From positions 124,001-188,000 of the forward strand of contig NZ_LMHK01000005.1 of NCBI RefSeq assembly GCF_001427875.1: DNA of 64,000 nucleotides, read 5' to 3'. The stretch is from Devosia sp. Root685 (lineage in GTDB: Bacteria > Pseudomonadota > Alphaproteobacteria > Rhizobiales > Devosiaceae). The translations under genes were made by a program, and so were the position numbers. Under the pieces are notes generated by a model. That model had not been told where the DNA came from, searched no databases, and worked only from the letters and a program-made list of their open reading frames with translations. Positions 16,108-23,747 of this stretch are shown piece after piece (positions within the stretch are counted from its first letter, which is position 1; the number at the start of each line of letters is the position of its first letter).

Positions 16108-16142
16108 TTGGCACATCAGTTGCATTCAATATTGCATGCAAT
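16108..16142 (+). promoter_or_regulatory. Promoter and GntR-type operator of the NMT1-type ABC operon
   Basis: TTGGCA at 16108-16113 and TATTGC at 16130-16135, 16 bases apart, form a weak promoter. The perfect palindrome ATTGCATGCAAT (16131-16142) overlaps the -10 and ends 13 bases before the ATG. A related palindrome, ATGCAAGATTGCAT, precedes the GntR gene at 20254-20267, so that protein is the likely repressor. Confidence 0.6.
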
Positions 16143-16155
16143 TGGAGATGCGCTT

Positions 16156-16914
16156 ATGGGACTGATCGAGGGAGCCAATCTGGACAAGGTCTATTCGACC
16201 GCCACCGGCCCACTGGTGGCTTTGACCAATGTGTCCTTCACCATCAACGAGGGCGAGTTCATTTCCCTCGTCGGCCCCAGCGGCTGCGGCAAGTCGACCC
16301 TCCTGTCCATTCTCGGCGGCCTTGAGCAAAAGACCGACGGCGATCTGATCCTTGCCGGCCAGCATCACGACGCGCCGCGCCGCGATATCGGGATGATGTT
16401 CCAGACCTCGGTGCTCTTCCCTTGGCGCACCATTCGCCAGAACGTGCGCCTGCCCGGCGAAATCCTCGGCCTCGACAAAAAGCAACAGGCCGACCGCACT
16501 GACGAATTGCTCGATCTCGTCGGCCTCAACGGTTTTGGCGAGCGGTTTCCCGGCGAACTCTCGGGCGGCATGCGCCAGCGCGTCGCTCTCGCCCGGCTCC
16601 TGGCCCACGATCCGCGCGTGCTGCTGATGGACGAGCCCTTTGGCGCGCTCGACGAATTCACCCGCGAAACCATGAATGTGGAACTGCTCCGCATCTGGGA
16701 AAAGACCGGAAAAACCGTGGTTTTCGTCACCCACAATATCGGCGAGGCGGTGTTCCTCTCCGACCGCATTTTCGTCATGACCCCGCGCCCCGGCCGCCTT
16801 GAAGGCATCGTCGAAGTCGACCTGCCGCGTCCCCGCACCACCGAGGTCATGCGCGATCCCCGCTACACCGAACACGTCTACGACATCCGCCGCATGCTCG
16901 GCGTTGATCACTAA
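16156..16914 (+). CDS. ABC transporter ATP-binding protein (SsuB/TauB/ThiZ type)
   Basis: 252 residues from the ATG at 16156, which follows GGAG. Walker A GPSGCGKST (about 40-48), Q-loop MMFQTSVLFPW, signature LSGGMRQRVALARLL, Walker B VLLMDEPFGALD and switch histidine FVTHNIGEA are all intact. It powers import of a small organic solute with the permease and binding protein downstream. The operon is ATPase, permease (gap 10 bases), binding protein, then a small allophanate-hydrolase-related protein, which hints at a urea- or ureide-type or pyrimidine substrate; the substrate itself is not shown by sequence. Confidence 0.93.
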   Translation: MGLIEGANLDKVYSTATGPLVALTNVSFTINEGEFISLVGPSGCGKSTLLSILGGLEQKTDGDLILAGQHHDAPRRDIGMMFQTSVLFPWRTIRQNVRLPGEILGLDKKQQADRTDELLDLVGLNGFGERFPGELSGGMRQRVALARLLAHDPRVLLMDEPFGALDEFTRETMNVELLRIWEKTGKTVVFVTHNIGEAVFLSDRIFVMTPRPGRLEGIVEVDLPRPRTTEVMRDPRYTEHVYDIRRMLGVDH

Positions 16915-16924
16915 GGAGCGCGCC

Positions 16925-17779
16925 ATGGACATGTCAGCCAAATCCGCACTGCCCGGCACTTCCACCATTGCCCGCGACGACGCCGTCGCCCGCTTCATCG
17001 CCAATGAAAAGCGGACTGCGCAACAGCGCCTGATCCGCAATCGCCTGCTTGCCCTCGGCTTCGGCCTTCTCGTCATCGCCATCTGGCACATTTCGACCGA
17101 AGCCGGTTTCGTGCATCGGCTGATCATTCCCTCGCCCATCGACACATTCTGGGCGACCGGCCGCGTCATGAGCGCCGAATATTTCTGGCCCAATGTCGGC
17201 GTCACGCTTTCCGAAATCGCCTGGGGCTTTGCCATTGGTCTTTCGAGCGGCGTCGTCTTCGGCGTGCTTGTGGCCATGTTCGATACGGTCCGCGCGACGA
17301 TCTACCCCTATCTCGTCGCCCTCCAGGCCCCGCCAAAGATCGTCCTCGCGCCGATCTTCGTCACCTGGTTCGGCTTCGATCAGCCGAGCAAGATCGCCAT
17401 CGCCGTGGTGATGAGCTTCTTCCCGATGTTCCTCAACACGCTGACGGGCCTTTCCTCGGTCGATCCCAATGCGGTCAAACTGATGCGCTCGCTGACCGCG
17501 GGCCGCTGGAAAACCTTCCGCTACCTGCTGCTGCCCAATGCCCTGCCGATCATGATGGCGGGCGTAAAACTCTGCTGGACGCTCGCGGTGCTCGGCGTCA
17601 TCGTCGGCGAGTTCGTCGGGGCCTCGGCCGGCATCGGCTACCTGATCTACGCGATGAATTTCCAGCTCGATATCGCCGGCGTCTTCTCGCTGATCATCCT
17701 CCTCTCGGTGTTCACGCTGGTGATTTACCAGCTCATCGAATGGCTCGAGAGCCGCATCATTTTCTGGAAACAACTCTGA
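16925..17779 (+). CDS. ABC transporter permease (SsuC/TauC type)
   Basis: 284 residues. The ATG at 16925 has TAAGGAG upstream, overlapping the ATPase stop. Six membrane helices are visible, with the coupling-loop motif of the family at EFVGASAGIGYLIYAM and an earlier PPKIVLAPIFVTWFGFDQPSKI segment typical of NitT/TauT permeases. A 40-residue charged N-terminus precedes the first helix. It forms the membrane channel for the importer encoded by its neighbours. Confidence 0.93.
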   Translation: MDMSAKSALPGTSTIARDDAVARFIANEKRTAQQRLIRNRLLALGFGLLVIAIWHISTEAGFVHRLIIPSPIDTFWATGRVMSAEYFWPNVGVTLSEIAWGFAIGLSSGVVFGVLVAMFDTVRATIYPYLVALQAPPKIVLAPIFVTWFGFDQPSKIAIAVVMSFFPMFLNTLTGLSSVDPNAVKLMRSLTAGRWKTFRYLLLPNALPIMMAGVKLCWTLAVLGVIVGEFVGASAGIGYLIYAMNFQLDIAGVFSLIILLSVFTLVIYQLIEWLESRIIFWKQL

Positions 17780-17853
17780 CTTTCAAGACCGTGCAGGGCC
17801 TAAAACCCAAGCGCGGCAGGGAGAAAACTGGTCAAAAAAATGGAGAAGCACGC

Positions 17854-18888
17854 ATGAAATCCCGCATTCTTGCCACTGGCATGATCCTCGCCGCCCTCAT
17901 GGGTTCGGCCTCGGCCCAGGATTTGGTAAAATTCCACGGCGTCACCGCCCAGGGCGGCCCGACCGCCCAGATGTTCCCCATCTTCATGGCCCAGGAACAG
18001 GGCTTTTATGAAGACGAAGGGCTCGATGTGGTCCTCAACTATTCCAAGGGCTCTTCGGACGCCGCCCGCCAACTCGCCGCCGGCAATGTCGACTGGGGCA
18101 TTTTCTCCTCGGCCGCCACCATGCAGACCGTGCAGCGTGGCTTTCCGCTGAAATCGATCATGCAGATCTACTATCCCGACACCTTCGACATCGTCGTGCC
18201 CGCTGACAGCGATATCCAGACCATGGCAGACATGGCCGGCAAGACCATCGGCCTCTCCGATCTCGCTGGCGGCGAAGTGCCGATGACCCGCGCCTCCATC
18301 GTCGAAACCGGCCTCAAGGAAGGCTCGGACGTGAAAATGGTTGTCGCAGGGGAAGGCGATCCGACGACGATCCGTTCCTTTACCGAAGGCCGCATCCAGG
18401 CCTATGCTGGTGCCAAGCGCGATCTGCTTCTTATTCCGGCCCAAGGCATTCCGACCCGCTCGATCACCCCCGAAGCCATCGCCCGTTTCCCCGGCGACGC
18501 CCTCTCGGTTCGCGCCGAAACTTTTGAGAGCGATCCAGAACTGCTGGTCAAATTCGTCCGCGCCACGCTCAAGGGTTGGGCCTGGGGCATGGAAAATGAC
18601 GCAGAGGCTTTTGAGCTTCTCAAGACCAAATATGCCGCGGCTTCTCTCGGCGACAATCCCGTCGCGCCGGAGTTCTGGGAACTGGTGAAGAGCTACTACA
18701 CCGCCCCCGAAAGCGTCACCCAGCACGGCACGTTCCTCCCCGAAGCATGGGACTTCTACATGACCTATCTTCAGCTTGGAGAAGGTGAGCAGCAGGCGCT
18801 GGCTGGGCCTGTCGATCTCTCGACCGTCCTGACCGACGACGTCGTCGTAAAAGCCTGGACCGGCCTCGACGTCGCCTCGGCGCAGTAA
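17854..18888 (+). CDS. ABC transporter substrate-binding protein, NMT1/THI5-like
   Basis: 344 residues. The ATG at 17854 follows GGAGAAG and starts a signal peptide, MKSRILATGMILAALMGSASA, likely cut before QDLVKF. The mature protein has the NMT1 pattern: FPIFMAQEQGFYEDEGLDVVL, GNVDWGIFSSAATMQTV, and MAGKTIGLSDLAGGEVPM in the hinge region. NMT1-like proteins bind pyrimidines, riboflavin, nitrate, sulphonates or aromatic acids, so the ligand is open. It is the third gene of the operon starting at 16156. Confidence 0.92.
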   Translation: MKSRILATGMILAALMGSASAQDLVKFHGVTAQGGPTAQMFPIFMAQEQGFYEDEGLDVVLNYSKGSSDAARQLAAGNVDWGIFSSAATMQTVQRGFPLKSIMQIYYPDTFDIVVPADSDIQTMADMAGKTIGLSDLAGGEVPMTRASIVETGLKEGSDVKMVVAGEGDPTTIRSFTEGRIQAYAGAKRDLLLIPAQGIPTRSITPEAIARFPGDALSVRAETFESDPELLVKFVRATLKGWAWGMENDAEAFELLKTKYAAASLGDNPVAPEFWELVKSYYTAPESVTQHGTFLPEAWDFYMTYLQLGEGEQQALAGPVDLSTVLTDDVVVKAWTGLDVASAQ

Positions 18889-18936
18889 CCCAAAAGGGGA
18901 GCCGCGGCGGCTCCCCACCCCTCCTCGGAGATATCA

Positions 18937-19368
18937 ATGACTTCCACATCCGCTTCGCCGGACACGATTCCGCTCGTCGTCGTGGGCGCGCACCTCACCG
19001 GCATGCCGCTCAACAGGGAATTGCAGGCGCTTGAAGCGACTCTGATCAAGGCAACCCGCACGACCCCGGACTACAAGCTCTATGCGCTCGCCGGCGCCGT
19101 GCCGCCCAAGCCCGGTCTCCTGCGCGTGGCTTCAGAGGGAACTGGCATCGACGTCGAAGTCTGGGCGCTGACGCCCGCGGCCTTTGGCCTCTTCGTATCC
19201 CGCATCCCCAGCCCCCTCGGGATTGGCACATTGCAGCTTGAAGGCGGGGAGACTGCCAAAGGTTTTCTGGTTGAAGCCGTGGCGGTTGAAGGCGCCCGCG
19301 ACATTTCGGGGTTCGGCGGCTGGCGCAATTTTATCGCGAGCCTGACCCCGGTGAGTGCGGCGGGCTGA
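18937..19368 (+). CDS. Stand-alone allophanate hydrolase C-terminal-like domain protein
   Basis: 143 residues. The whole protein matches the C-terminal domain of allophanate hydrolase (AtzF): LVVVGAHLTGMPLNREL, YKLYALAGAVPPKPGLLRV, IDVEVWALTPAAFGLFVSRIPSPLGIGTLQLEGG and ARDISGFGGWRNFIA. The amidase domain that normally precedes it is absent, and no amidase is found nearby. In AtzF this domain is thought to act after the amidase by decarboxylating N-carboxycarbamate; a single-domain form may do a related step on the imported compound. It lies 48 bases after the binding-protein gene and is probably in the same operon. Confidence 0.8.
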   Translation: MTSTSASPDTIPLVVVGAHLTGMPLNRELQALEATLIKATRTTPDYKLYALAGAVPPKPGLLRVASEGTGIDVEVWALTPAAFGLFVSRIPSPLGIGTLQLEGGETAKGFLVEAVAVEGARDISGFGGWRNFIASLTPVSAAG

Positions 19369-19375
19369 AGCGCAT

Positions 19376-19507
19376 CAGTAGCCCTCATGGTGAGGTGCGA
19401 AGCGCAGCGTAGCCTCGAACCACGGGGGCGTGGCGCTGGAGCATCGGGGCACGCCCCCGTGGTTCGAGGCTTTGCTCTGCAAAGCACCTCACCATGAGGG
19501 CTACTGA
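19376..19507. repeat. Palindromic intergenic repeat, family C copy 2
   Basis: The best preserved copy: CAGTAGCCCTCATGGTGAGG at one end and CCTCACCATGAGGGCTACTG at the other are exact inverse complements. It separates the ABC operon from the convergent GntR gene. Confidence 0.92.
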
Positions 19508-19578
19508 GGGCTAAGGGAGCCACCGGTTGCTGGGGGTGCAGGGTGATTGGGGCCGCTGGAGCAGGTAGGCCCTAATCT

Positions 19579-20241
19579 CTAAGCCCCCAACGCCGGAGCC
19601 ACCTTGTCGACGCTCGTCCGCACATACCCCAGATGCTCGCGCATCGTCGCGGCCGCCTTTTCCGCATCGCCTGCCAAAATAGCCGATACCACCGCCTCGT
19701 GCTCTTCGACCGAACGCACCAATCGCCCCAGGCTCTGAAACTGCGCCCGTCGAAACGGCGCCACCCGGTTGCGCACCCCGATCGTCACTTCGGCCAGAAA
19801 ATCGTTGTGGCCGATGGCGTAAATCGTCTCGTGAAATCTAATGTTGAGCTCATAATAGCGCCCGATATCGCCCTCATGCGCCGCATCGCGGCAGGCCAGG
19901 TGCACTTCTTGCAGTTTCGCCTTGTCGGAGGGCGTCGCAAACTCGGCGGCAAGCCGTGCGCAAAGTGCCTCCAGCTCAGCCATCACCAGAAAAATCTCGT
20001 TGAGCTTTTCCGGGGTAAAATGCGGCACGACGGCGCCGCGATGCGGCCGCGCCTCGGCAAAGCCGATGGCTTCGAGCTGGCGGATCGCCTCGCGCACCGG
20101 GGTGCGCGACACCTCGAAACGCTCGGCAATGCTGGCTTCATCGAGCGGCACGCCCGGCCCGATAACGCCCCGCACGATTTCATCGGCGAGGACCATGCGA
20201 ACCCGGTCAGCCGCGGTCTGCTTCTTCGGGCTTTTGCTCAT
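19579..20241 (-). CDS. GntR family transcriptional regulator (FadR/FCD subfamily)
   Basis: 220 residues from the ATG at 20241. A winged helix at the N-terminus (VRMVLADEIVRGVIGPGVPLDEASIAERFEVSRTPVREAIRQLEAIGFAEARPHRGAVV) is followed by an all-helical FCD ligand domain with the metal-ligand pattern (CRDAAHEGDIGRYYELNIRFHETIYAIGHND ... VEEHEAVVSAI). It converges on the ABC/allophanate-C operon. The palindrome 12 bases upstream of its own start resembles the one before that operon, so it likely represses both until the solute or a product binds. Confidence 0.92.
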   Translation of the reverse strand: MSKSPKKQTAADRVRMVLADEIVRGVIGPGVPLDEASIAERFEVSRTPVREAIRQLEAIGFAEARPHRGAVVPHFTPEKLNEIFLVMAELEALCARLAAEFATPSDKAKLQEVHLACRDAAHEGDIGRYYELNIRFHETIYAIGHNDFLAEVTIGVRNRVAPFRRAQFQSLGRLVRSVEEHEAVVSAILAGDAEKAAATMREHLGYVRTSVDKVAPALGA

Positions 20242-20253
20242 TCTCGCCCCATT

Positions 20254-20267
20254 ATGCAAGATTGCAT
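20254..20267 (-). promoter_or_regulatory. GntR autoregulatory operator
   Basis: ATGCAA-GA-TTGCAT, a perfect six-base inverted repeat 12 bases upstream of the GntR start. It shares the TGCAT/ATGCA half-site with the operator at 16131-16142. Confidence 0.55.
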
Positions 20268-20485
20268 GCTTGATAGCCTTTGGGTGAAACCCTGTCCATC
20301 AAACCGGCGAAAAACCAACAGCATTCGGACGATCGCTGCAGCGCCGCTGAAACAAAAGCTGGCGGAGTCGTGAAGTAAATGGGGCCACCCGCCCTTGCTC
20401 CGGCGCACCGCACTGGTTATGCCCAGTGCAAATGCGCCCGATTGTGGCGCGCCGGTTTGAACCGGCACCGGAACGGAGAAGCCAC

Positions 20486-21337
20486 TTGGCCAGACGCCAC
20501 CCGACCCCGCTGCGCACCTCCAAGGAGGATATTGCAGCCGCCAAGAAGGCGCCACAGACCGCCCAGACCGAGAATCCGGCCTATCGGCTCGCCTTTGCCG
20601 ATGACGACTTCATGACCTCGGAAGATACGCGCGGCGTCCGCTTTCAGCTTGAATATCTCAAGACCGAGTTTCGCCTGCGCGAACGCGGCATTGTTTCGAC
20701 CGTCGTGCTGTTCGGCGGCGCGCGCATTCCCGAACCGGGCAAGCCTGCCTGGGCTGCCAAGAACGAGACGCAGAAGCGCAATCTCGAAGAGGCCTCGCGC
20801 TATTATGACGAAGCCAGGCGCTTCGCCCAGTTGGCGAGCCAGACCTCGGCCGCGAGCGATTTCACCGAATATGTGGTGGTAACAGGCGGCGGGCCGGGCG
20901 TCATGGAAGCGGGCAATCGCGGCGCCGCCGATGTGGGCGCGCCATCCATCGGGCTCAACATCGTCCTGCCGCACGAGCAGGCGCCCAATATCTATGTCAC
21001 GCCCGATCTCTCGTTCAATTTCCACTATTTCGCCACGCGAAAAATCCACTTCCTGCTGCGCGCCAAGGCGGTTGCCGTCTTCCCCGGTGGGTTCGGCACG
21101 CTGGATGAATTCTTCGAAACGCTGACCCTGATCCAGACCGGCCGCATGGAGCGCATTCCCGTCGTGCTCTTCGGCAAGCACTTTTGGGACAAGGTCATCA
21201 ATCTCGAAGCCCTCGCCGAAGCCGGCACCATCTCCCCGACTGATCCGGACCTGTTCTCCATCGTCGACACCGCCGAAGAAGGCTGGGCCGTTGTCCAAGA
21301 TTTTTATGACTTGCCGGAAACCGAAGAGCCAGCGTGA
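20486..21337 (+). CDS. LOG family protein (TIGR00730 type)
   Basis: 283 residues if started at the TTG at 20486, which is the only candidate with a good ribosome site (GGAGAAG); a GTG at 20426 and an ATG at 20432 lack one. A Rossmann fold carries VVVTGGGPGVMEAGNRGA and the family motif PGGFGTLDEFFE, which binds and cleaves nucleoside monophosphates. The LOG family includes cytokinin riboside 5'-monophosphate phosphoribohydrolases; this longer form may act on another nucleotide. The N-terminal 40 residues are basic and probably flexible. Monocistronic. Confidence 0.85.
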   Translation: MARRHPTPLRTSKEDIAAAKKAPQTAQTENPAYRLAFADDDFMTSEDTRGVRFQLEYLKTEFRLRERGIVSTVVLFGGARIPEPGKPAWAAKNETQKRNLEEASRYYDEARRFAQLASQTSAASDFTEYVVVTGGGPGVMEAGNRGAADVGAPSIGLNIVLPHEQAPNIYVTPDLSFNFHYFATRKIHFLLRAKAVAVFPGGFGTLDEFFETLTLIQTGRMERIPVVLFGKHFWDKVINLEALAEAGTISPTDPDLFSIVDTAEEGWAVVQDFYDLPETEEPA

Positions 21338-21350
21338 AACGAGCTGCTCC

Positions 21351-21481
21351 AGTAACCCTCATGGTGAGGTGCTTTGCAAAGCAAAGCCTCGAACCACGAG
21401 GGTGAGCGGGTGGAGGCGTGGGTGCCACGACCTCGTTCTTCGAGGCTACGCTGCGCTCCGCACCTCAGAATGAGGTCTACC
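21351..21481. repeat. Palindromic intergenic repeat, family C copy 3
   Basis: TAACCCTCATGGTGAGGTGC and GAACCACGAGGGTG on the left, GAGGCTACGCTGCGCTCCGC and CTCAGAATGAGG on the right. It lies between convergent genes, directly before the feuQ stop codon side. Confidence 0.85.
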
Positions 21482-21505
21482 TGGCGGTTCAAAACCTGAA
21501 CCGCC

Positions 21506-22918
21506 CTAACTCCCCGGCATATCGAGCACAGCCCGTACCCCGGGCCCATTATCCTCGATGCGGAAGCTGCCGCCGTGGAGCCGCGCGACGGCATTGACCA
21601 GCGCCAGCCCCAGGCCCGAGCCCGGTTCCGACCGGCTCTTTTCAAGCCGCACGAACCGCTCCAGCACGCGTTGCCGGTCTGCCTCGGCAATGCCGGGGCC
21701 ATTGTCGGCTACCACGATCACCACGCTCGTGCTCTCGCGCTTGAGGTCCACGGCGATTTTCCCCGCGCGCCCATCCTCGGGCTTGGCATATTTCATGGCG
21801 TTTTCGAGAAGGTTCACCATGGCCTGCCCGATCAGTTCGCGATTGGCCCTGAGGGTGACACCTTCGGCGATATTGGTCGTCACCTCGATGCCCTCGTCTT
21901 CGGCCACCGGGGTATAGAGCTCGGCCATATCCGAAACGATCGAGCTGACATCGATCTCCGATAGCGCCCCCGAGGGCGCCCCGGCCTCGACGCGCGCGAT
22001 CATCAGGAGCGCGTTGAATGTCTGGATCAGCTTGTCGCTTTCCGCGATCACCGTCTCGAGCGCCCTTTCCTTGGTTTGCGGGCTCGCCGTATCGCGCAGC
22101 GCGCCTTCGGCCTGGTTGCGCAGCCGCGTCAGCGGGGTTTTCAGGTCATGCGCCACATTGTCGGTGACTTCCTTGAGCCCTTGCAGCAGCTGCTCGATGC
22201 GGTCGAGCATGGCATTGAGATTGCGCGCCAGCCCATCGAATTCGTCATTGCGCTTGGTGATCGGCACGCGCTCGGAAAGGCTGCCCAGCATGATCTTGGT
22301 CGAAGTGTCGCGAATGGTGTCGATACGCCTCAGCACGCGCCGCGCCGTCACCCCGCCCGCAACGATGGAGAAGAGGATAATGCCGACGACACCGACGAGA
22401 AAACTCTGGAGAATAATCGCCGAATAGCCGCGCCGCTCGACGACGTCGCGCCCGACCACCAGCCGCATGCCATTGTTCAATTCCACCGAGCGGACGACGG
22501 CAACGCCCGAGCGCTTCGGGCGCTGCGGGTCGGTCGCGACGTCCTCGTCCAGCGGATTGGGCCGGTCATAATCGAAGCTATAAACGCCCGGTTCGATCAG
22601 CACATCGGGCGGCACGTCGCCCATATTGCCCAGCAGATATTGGCCCGATGCATCACCCAGATAATAGACCCCGGGGCCCGGCTGGCCCGATAGCCGGTTG
22701 AGCGCGAAGGCCAGCGCGCGAATGCCTTGGGTCGCCTCGATGCGCTGGAACAGCCGCACTTCGCGGTCGATATCGTCGGTCTGCTGGCGCTGGATCTGCA
22801 CGCTCGACTGCCAGCCGATAAAGCCCATCAGCAGAATGGCGAAGACGACGAAAATGGCGATGAAGGTGGCCGTGAGGCGGACCGTGGAGGTCCGCCAGAC
22901 ATGGGCGAAGCGGCTCAC
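21506..22918 (-). CDS. feuQ: Sensor histidine kinase, FeuQ-like
   Basis: 470 residues. Two membrane helices (about 15-37 and 165-190) flank a periplasmic loop of about 130 residues, followed by HAMP, HisKA with VTDNVAHDLKTPLTRLR, and HATPase_c (NLLENAMKYA, VVADNGPGIAE, GSGLGLALV). It starts three bases after the regulator gene and so is cotranscribed with it. The order degP-regulator-kinase matches degP-feuP-feuQ of Sinorhizobium and Rhizobium, where FeuPQ controls export of periplasmic cyclic glucans. The name relies on this synteny and on the regulator's sequence. Confidence 0.85.
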   Translation of the reverse strand: MSRFAHVWRTSTVRLTATFIAIFVVFAILLMGFIGWQSSVQIQRQQTDDIDREVRLFQRIEATQGIRALAFALNRLSGQPGPGVYYLGDASGQYLLGNMGDVPPDVLIEPGVYSFDYDRPNPLDEDVATDPQRPKRSGVAVVRSVELNNGMRLVVGRDVVERRGYSAIILQSFLVGVVGIILFSIVAGGVTARRVLRRIDTIRDTSTKIMLGSLSERVPITKRNDEFDGLARNLNAMLDRIEQLLQGLKEVTDNVAHDLKTPLTRLRNQAEGALRDTASPQTKERALETVIAESDKLIQTFNALLMIARVEAGAPSGALSEIDVSSIVSDMAELYTPVAEDEGIEVTTNIAEGVTLRANRELIGQAMVNLLENAMKYAKPEDGRAGKIAVDLKRESTSVVIVVADNGPGIAEADRQRVLERFVRLEKSRSEPGSGLGLALVNAVARLHGGSFRIEDNGPGVRAVLDMPGS

Positions 22919-22921
22919 GTG

Positions 22922-23593
22922 CTAGTCCCGGATCATGTAGCCGGCGCCGCGCACCGTGTGGAGCAGGGGACTGTCGTGCCCCTTGTCGATTTTCGAGCGC
23001 AGCCGCGACATATGCACGTCGATCACATTGGTCTGGGGGTCAAAATGGTAGTCCCAGACATTTTCCAGAAGCATGGTGCGCGTCACCACCTTGCCCGCAT
23101 GTTTCATCAGATATTCGAGCAGGCGAAATTCGCGCGGCTGCAGCAAAATGGCCTCGCCGTCGCGCTCGACCTTGCGGCTCAAGCGATCGAGCGACAGCCC
23201 GCCGACGGTGTAATTGGTCGCGGCCTCCGCCGGGCTCGACCGGCGCGCCAACACTTCGATGCGCGCCAGCAGTTCGGTAAAGGCATAGGGTTTGGTGAGA
23301 TAGTCGTCGCCCCCGGCCCGCAGACCCGTCACCCGGTCGTCCACTTCGCCGAGCGCGGAAAGAATGAGCACGGGCGTCTTGTCGCCCTCGGCCCTGAGGC
23401 TCTCGATAATGGACAGGCCATCGCGCCGCGGCAGCATGCGATCGACGATCAAGACCTCATAGTCCATGCCCGAAGCCATGGCATAGCCGGTTTCGCCATC
23501 GCTGGCGTGGTGGGTCACGTGGCCGGCTTCATCAAGCGCCTGAATGAGATAGCTGGCGGCTTCCCGGTCATCCTCGATCAACAAAATCTTCAT
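22922..23593 (-). CDS. feuP: OmpR-type response regulator, FeuP-like
   Basis: 223 residues. Receiver: MKILLIEDDREAASYLIQALDEAGH, phospho-acceptor aspartate in VLIVDRMLPRRDGLSII, Thr/Ser in VLILSALGE, Lys in YLTKPYAF. The C-terminal winged helix has LQPREFRLLEYLMKHAGKVVTRTMLLENVWDYHFDPQTNVIDVHMSRLRSKID. The sequence closely resembles FeuP of rhizobia as I remember it. It lies between degP and the kinase gene; a GC-rich hairpin in the 154-base gap after degP may reduce read-through. Confidence 0.88.
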   Translation of the reverse strand: MKILLIEDDREAASYLIQALDEAGHVTHHASDGETGYAMASGMDYEVLIVDRMLPRRDGLSIIESLRAEGDKTPVLILSALGEVDDRVTGLRAGGDDYLTKPYAFTELLARIEVLARRSSPAEAATNYTVGGLSLDRLSRKVERDGEAILLQPREFRLLEYLMKHAGKVVTRTMLLENVWDYHFDPQTNVIDVHMSRLRSKIDKGHDSPLLHTVRGAGYMIRD

Positions 23594-23663
23594 GCCGGCG
23601 CTCCGCTAAAGCATGTCTTGCCACACTGGCCCCGGTTTCGGGACCAGGACACGGGAAAGAATG

Positions 23664-23695
23664 AAAGGCTCCGGGGGGAGGGATGCCCCGGAGCC
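23664..23695 (-). terminator. Hairpin between degP and feuP, probable terminator or attenuator
   Basis: GGCTCCGGGG and CCCCGGAGCC form a ten-base perfect stem around a nine-base loop. On the minus strand it is followed by TTTCATTCTTT, a T-rich but interrupted tail. Confidence 0.6.
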
Positions 23696-23747
23696 CATAG
23701 GGCGCTTTCGATCCGTTGCCGGTTGAAAGCGCGATCAGTTGAAGGCC

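Noticed and set aside
15704-16141. 145-codon minus-strand frame
   Set aside because: It runs through the SRP RNA, its promoter and a family D repeat, so it is not a protein gene.
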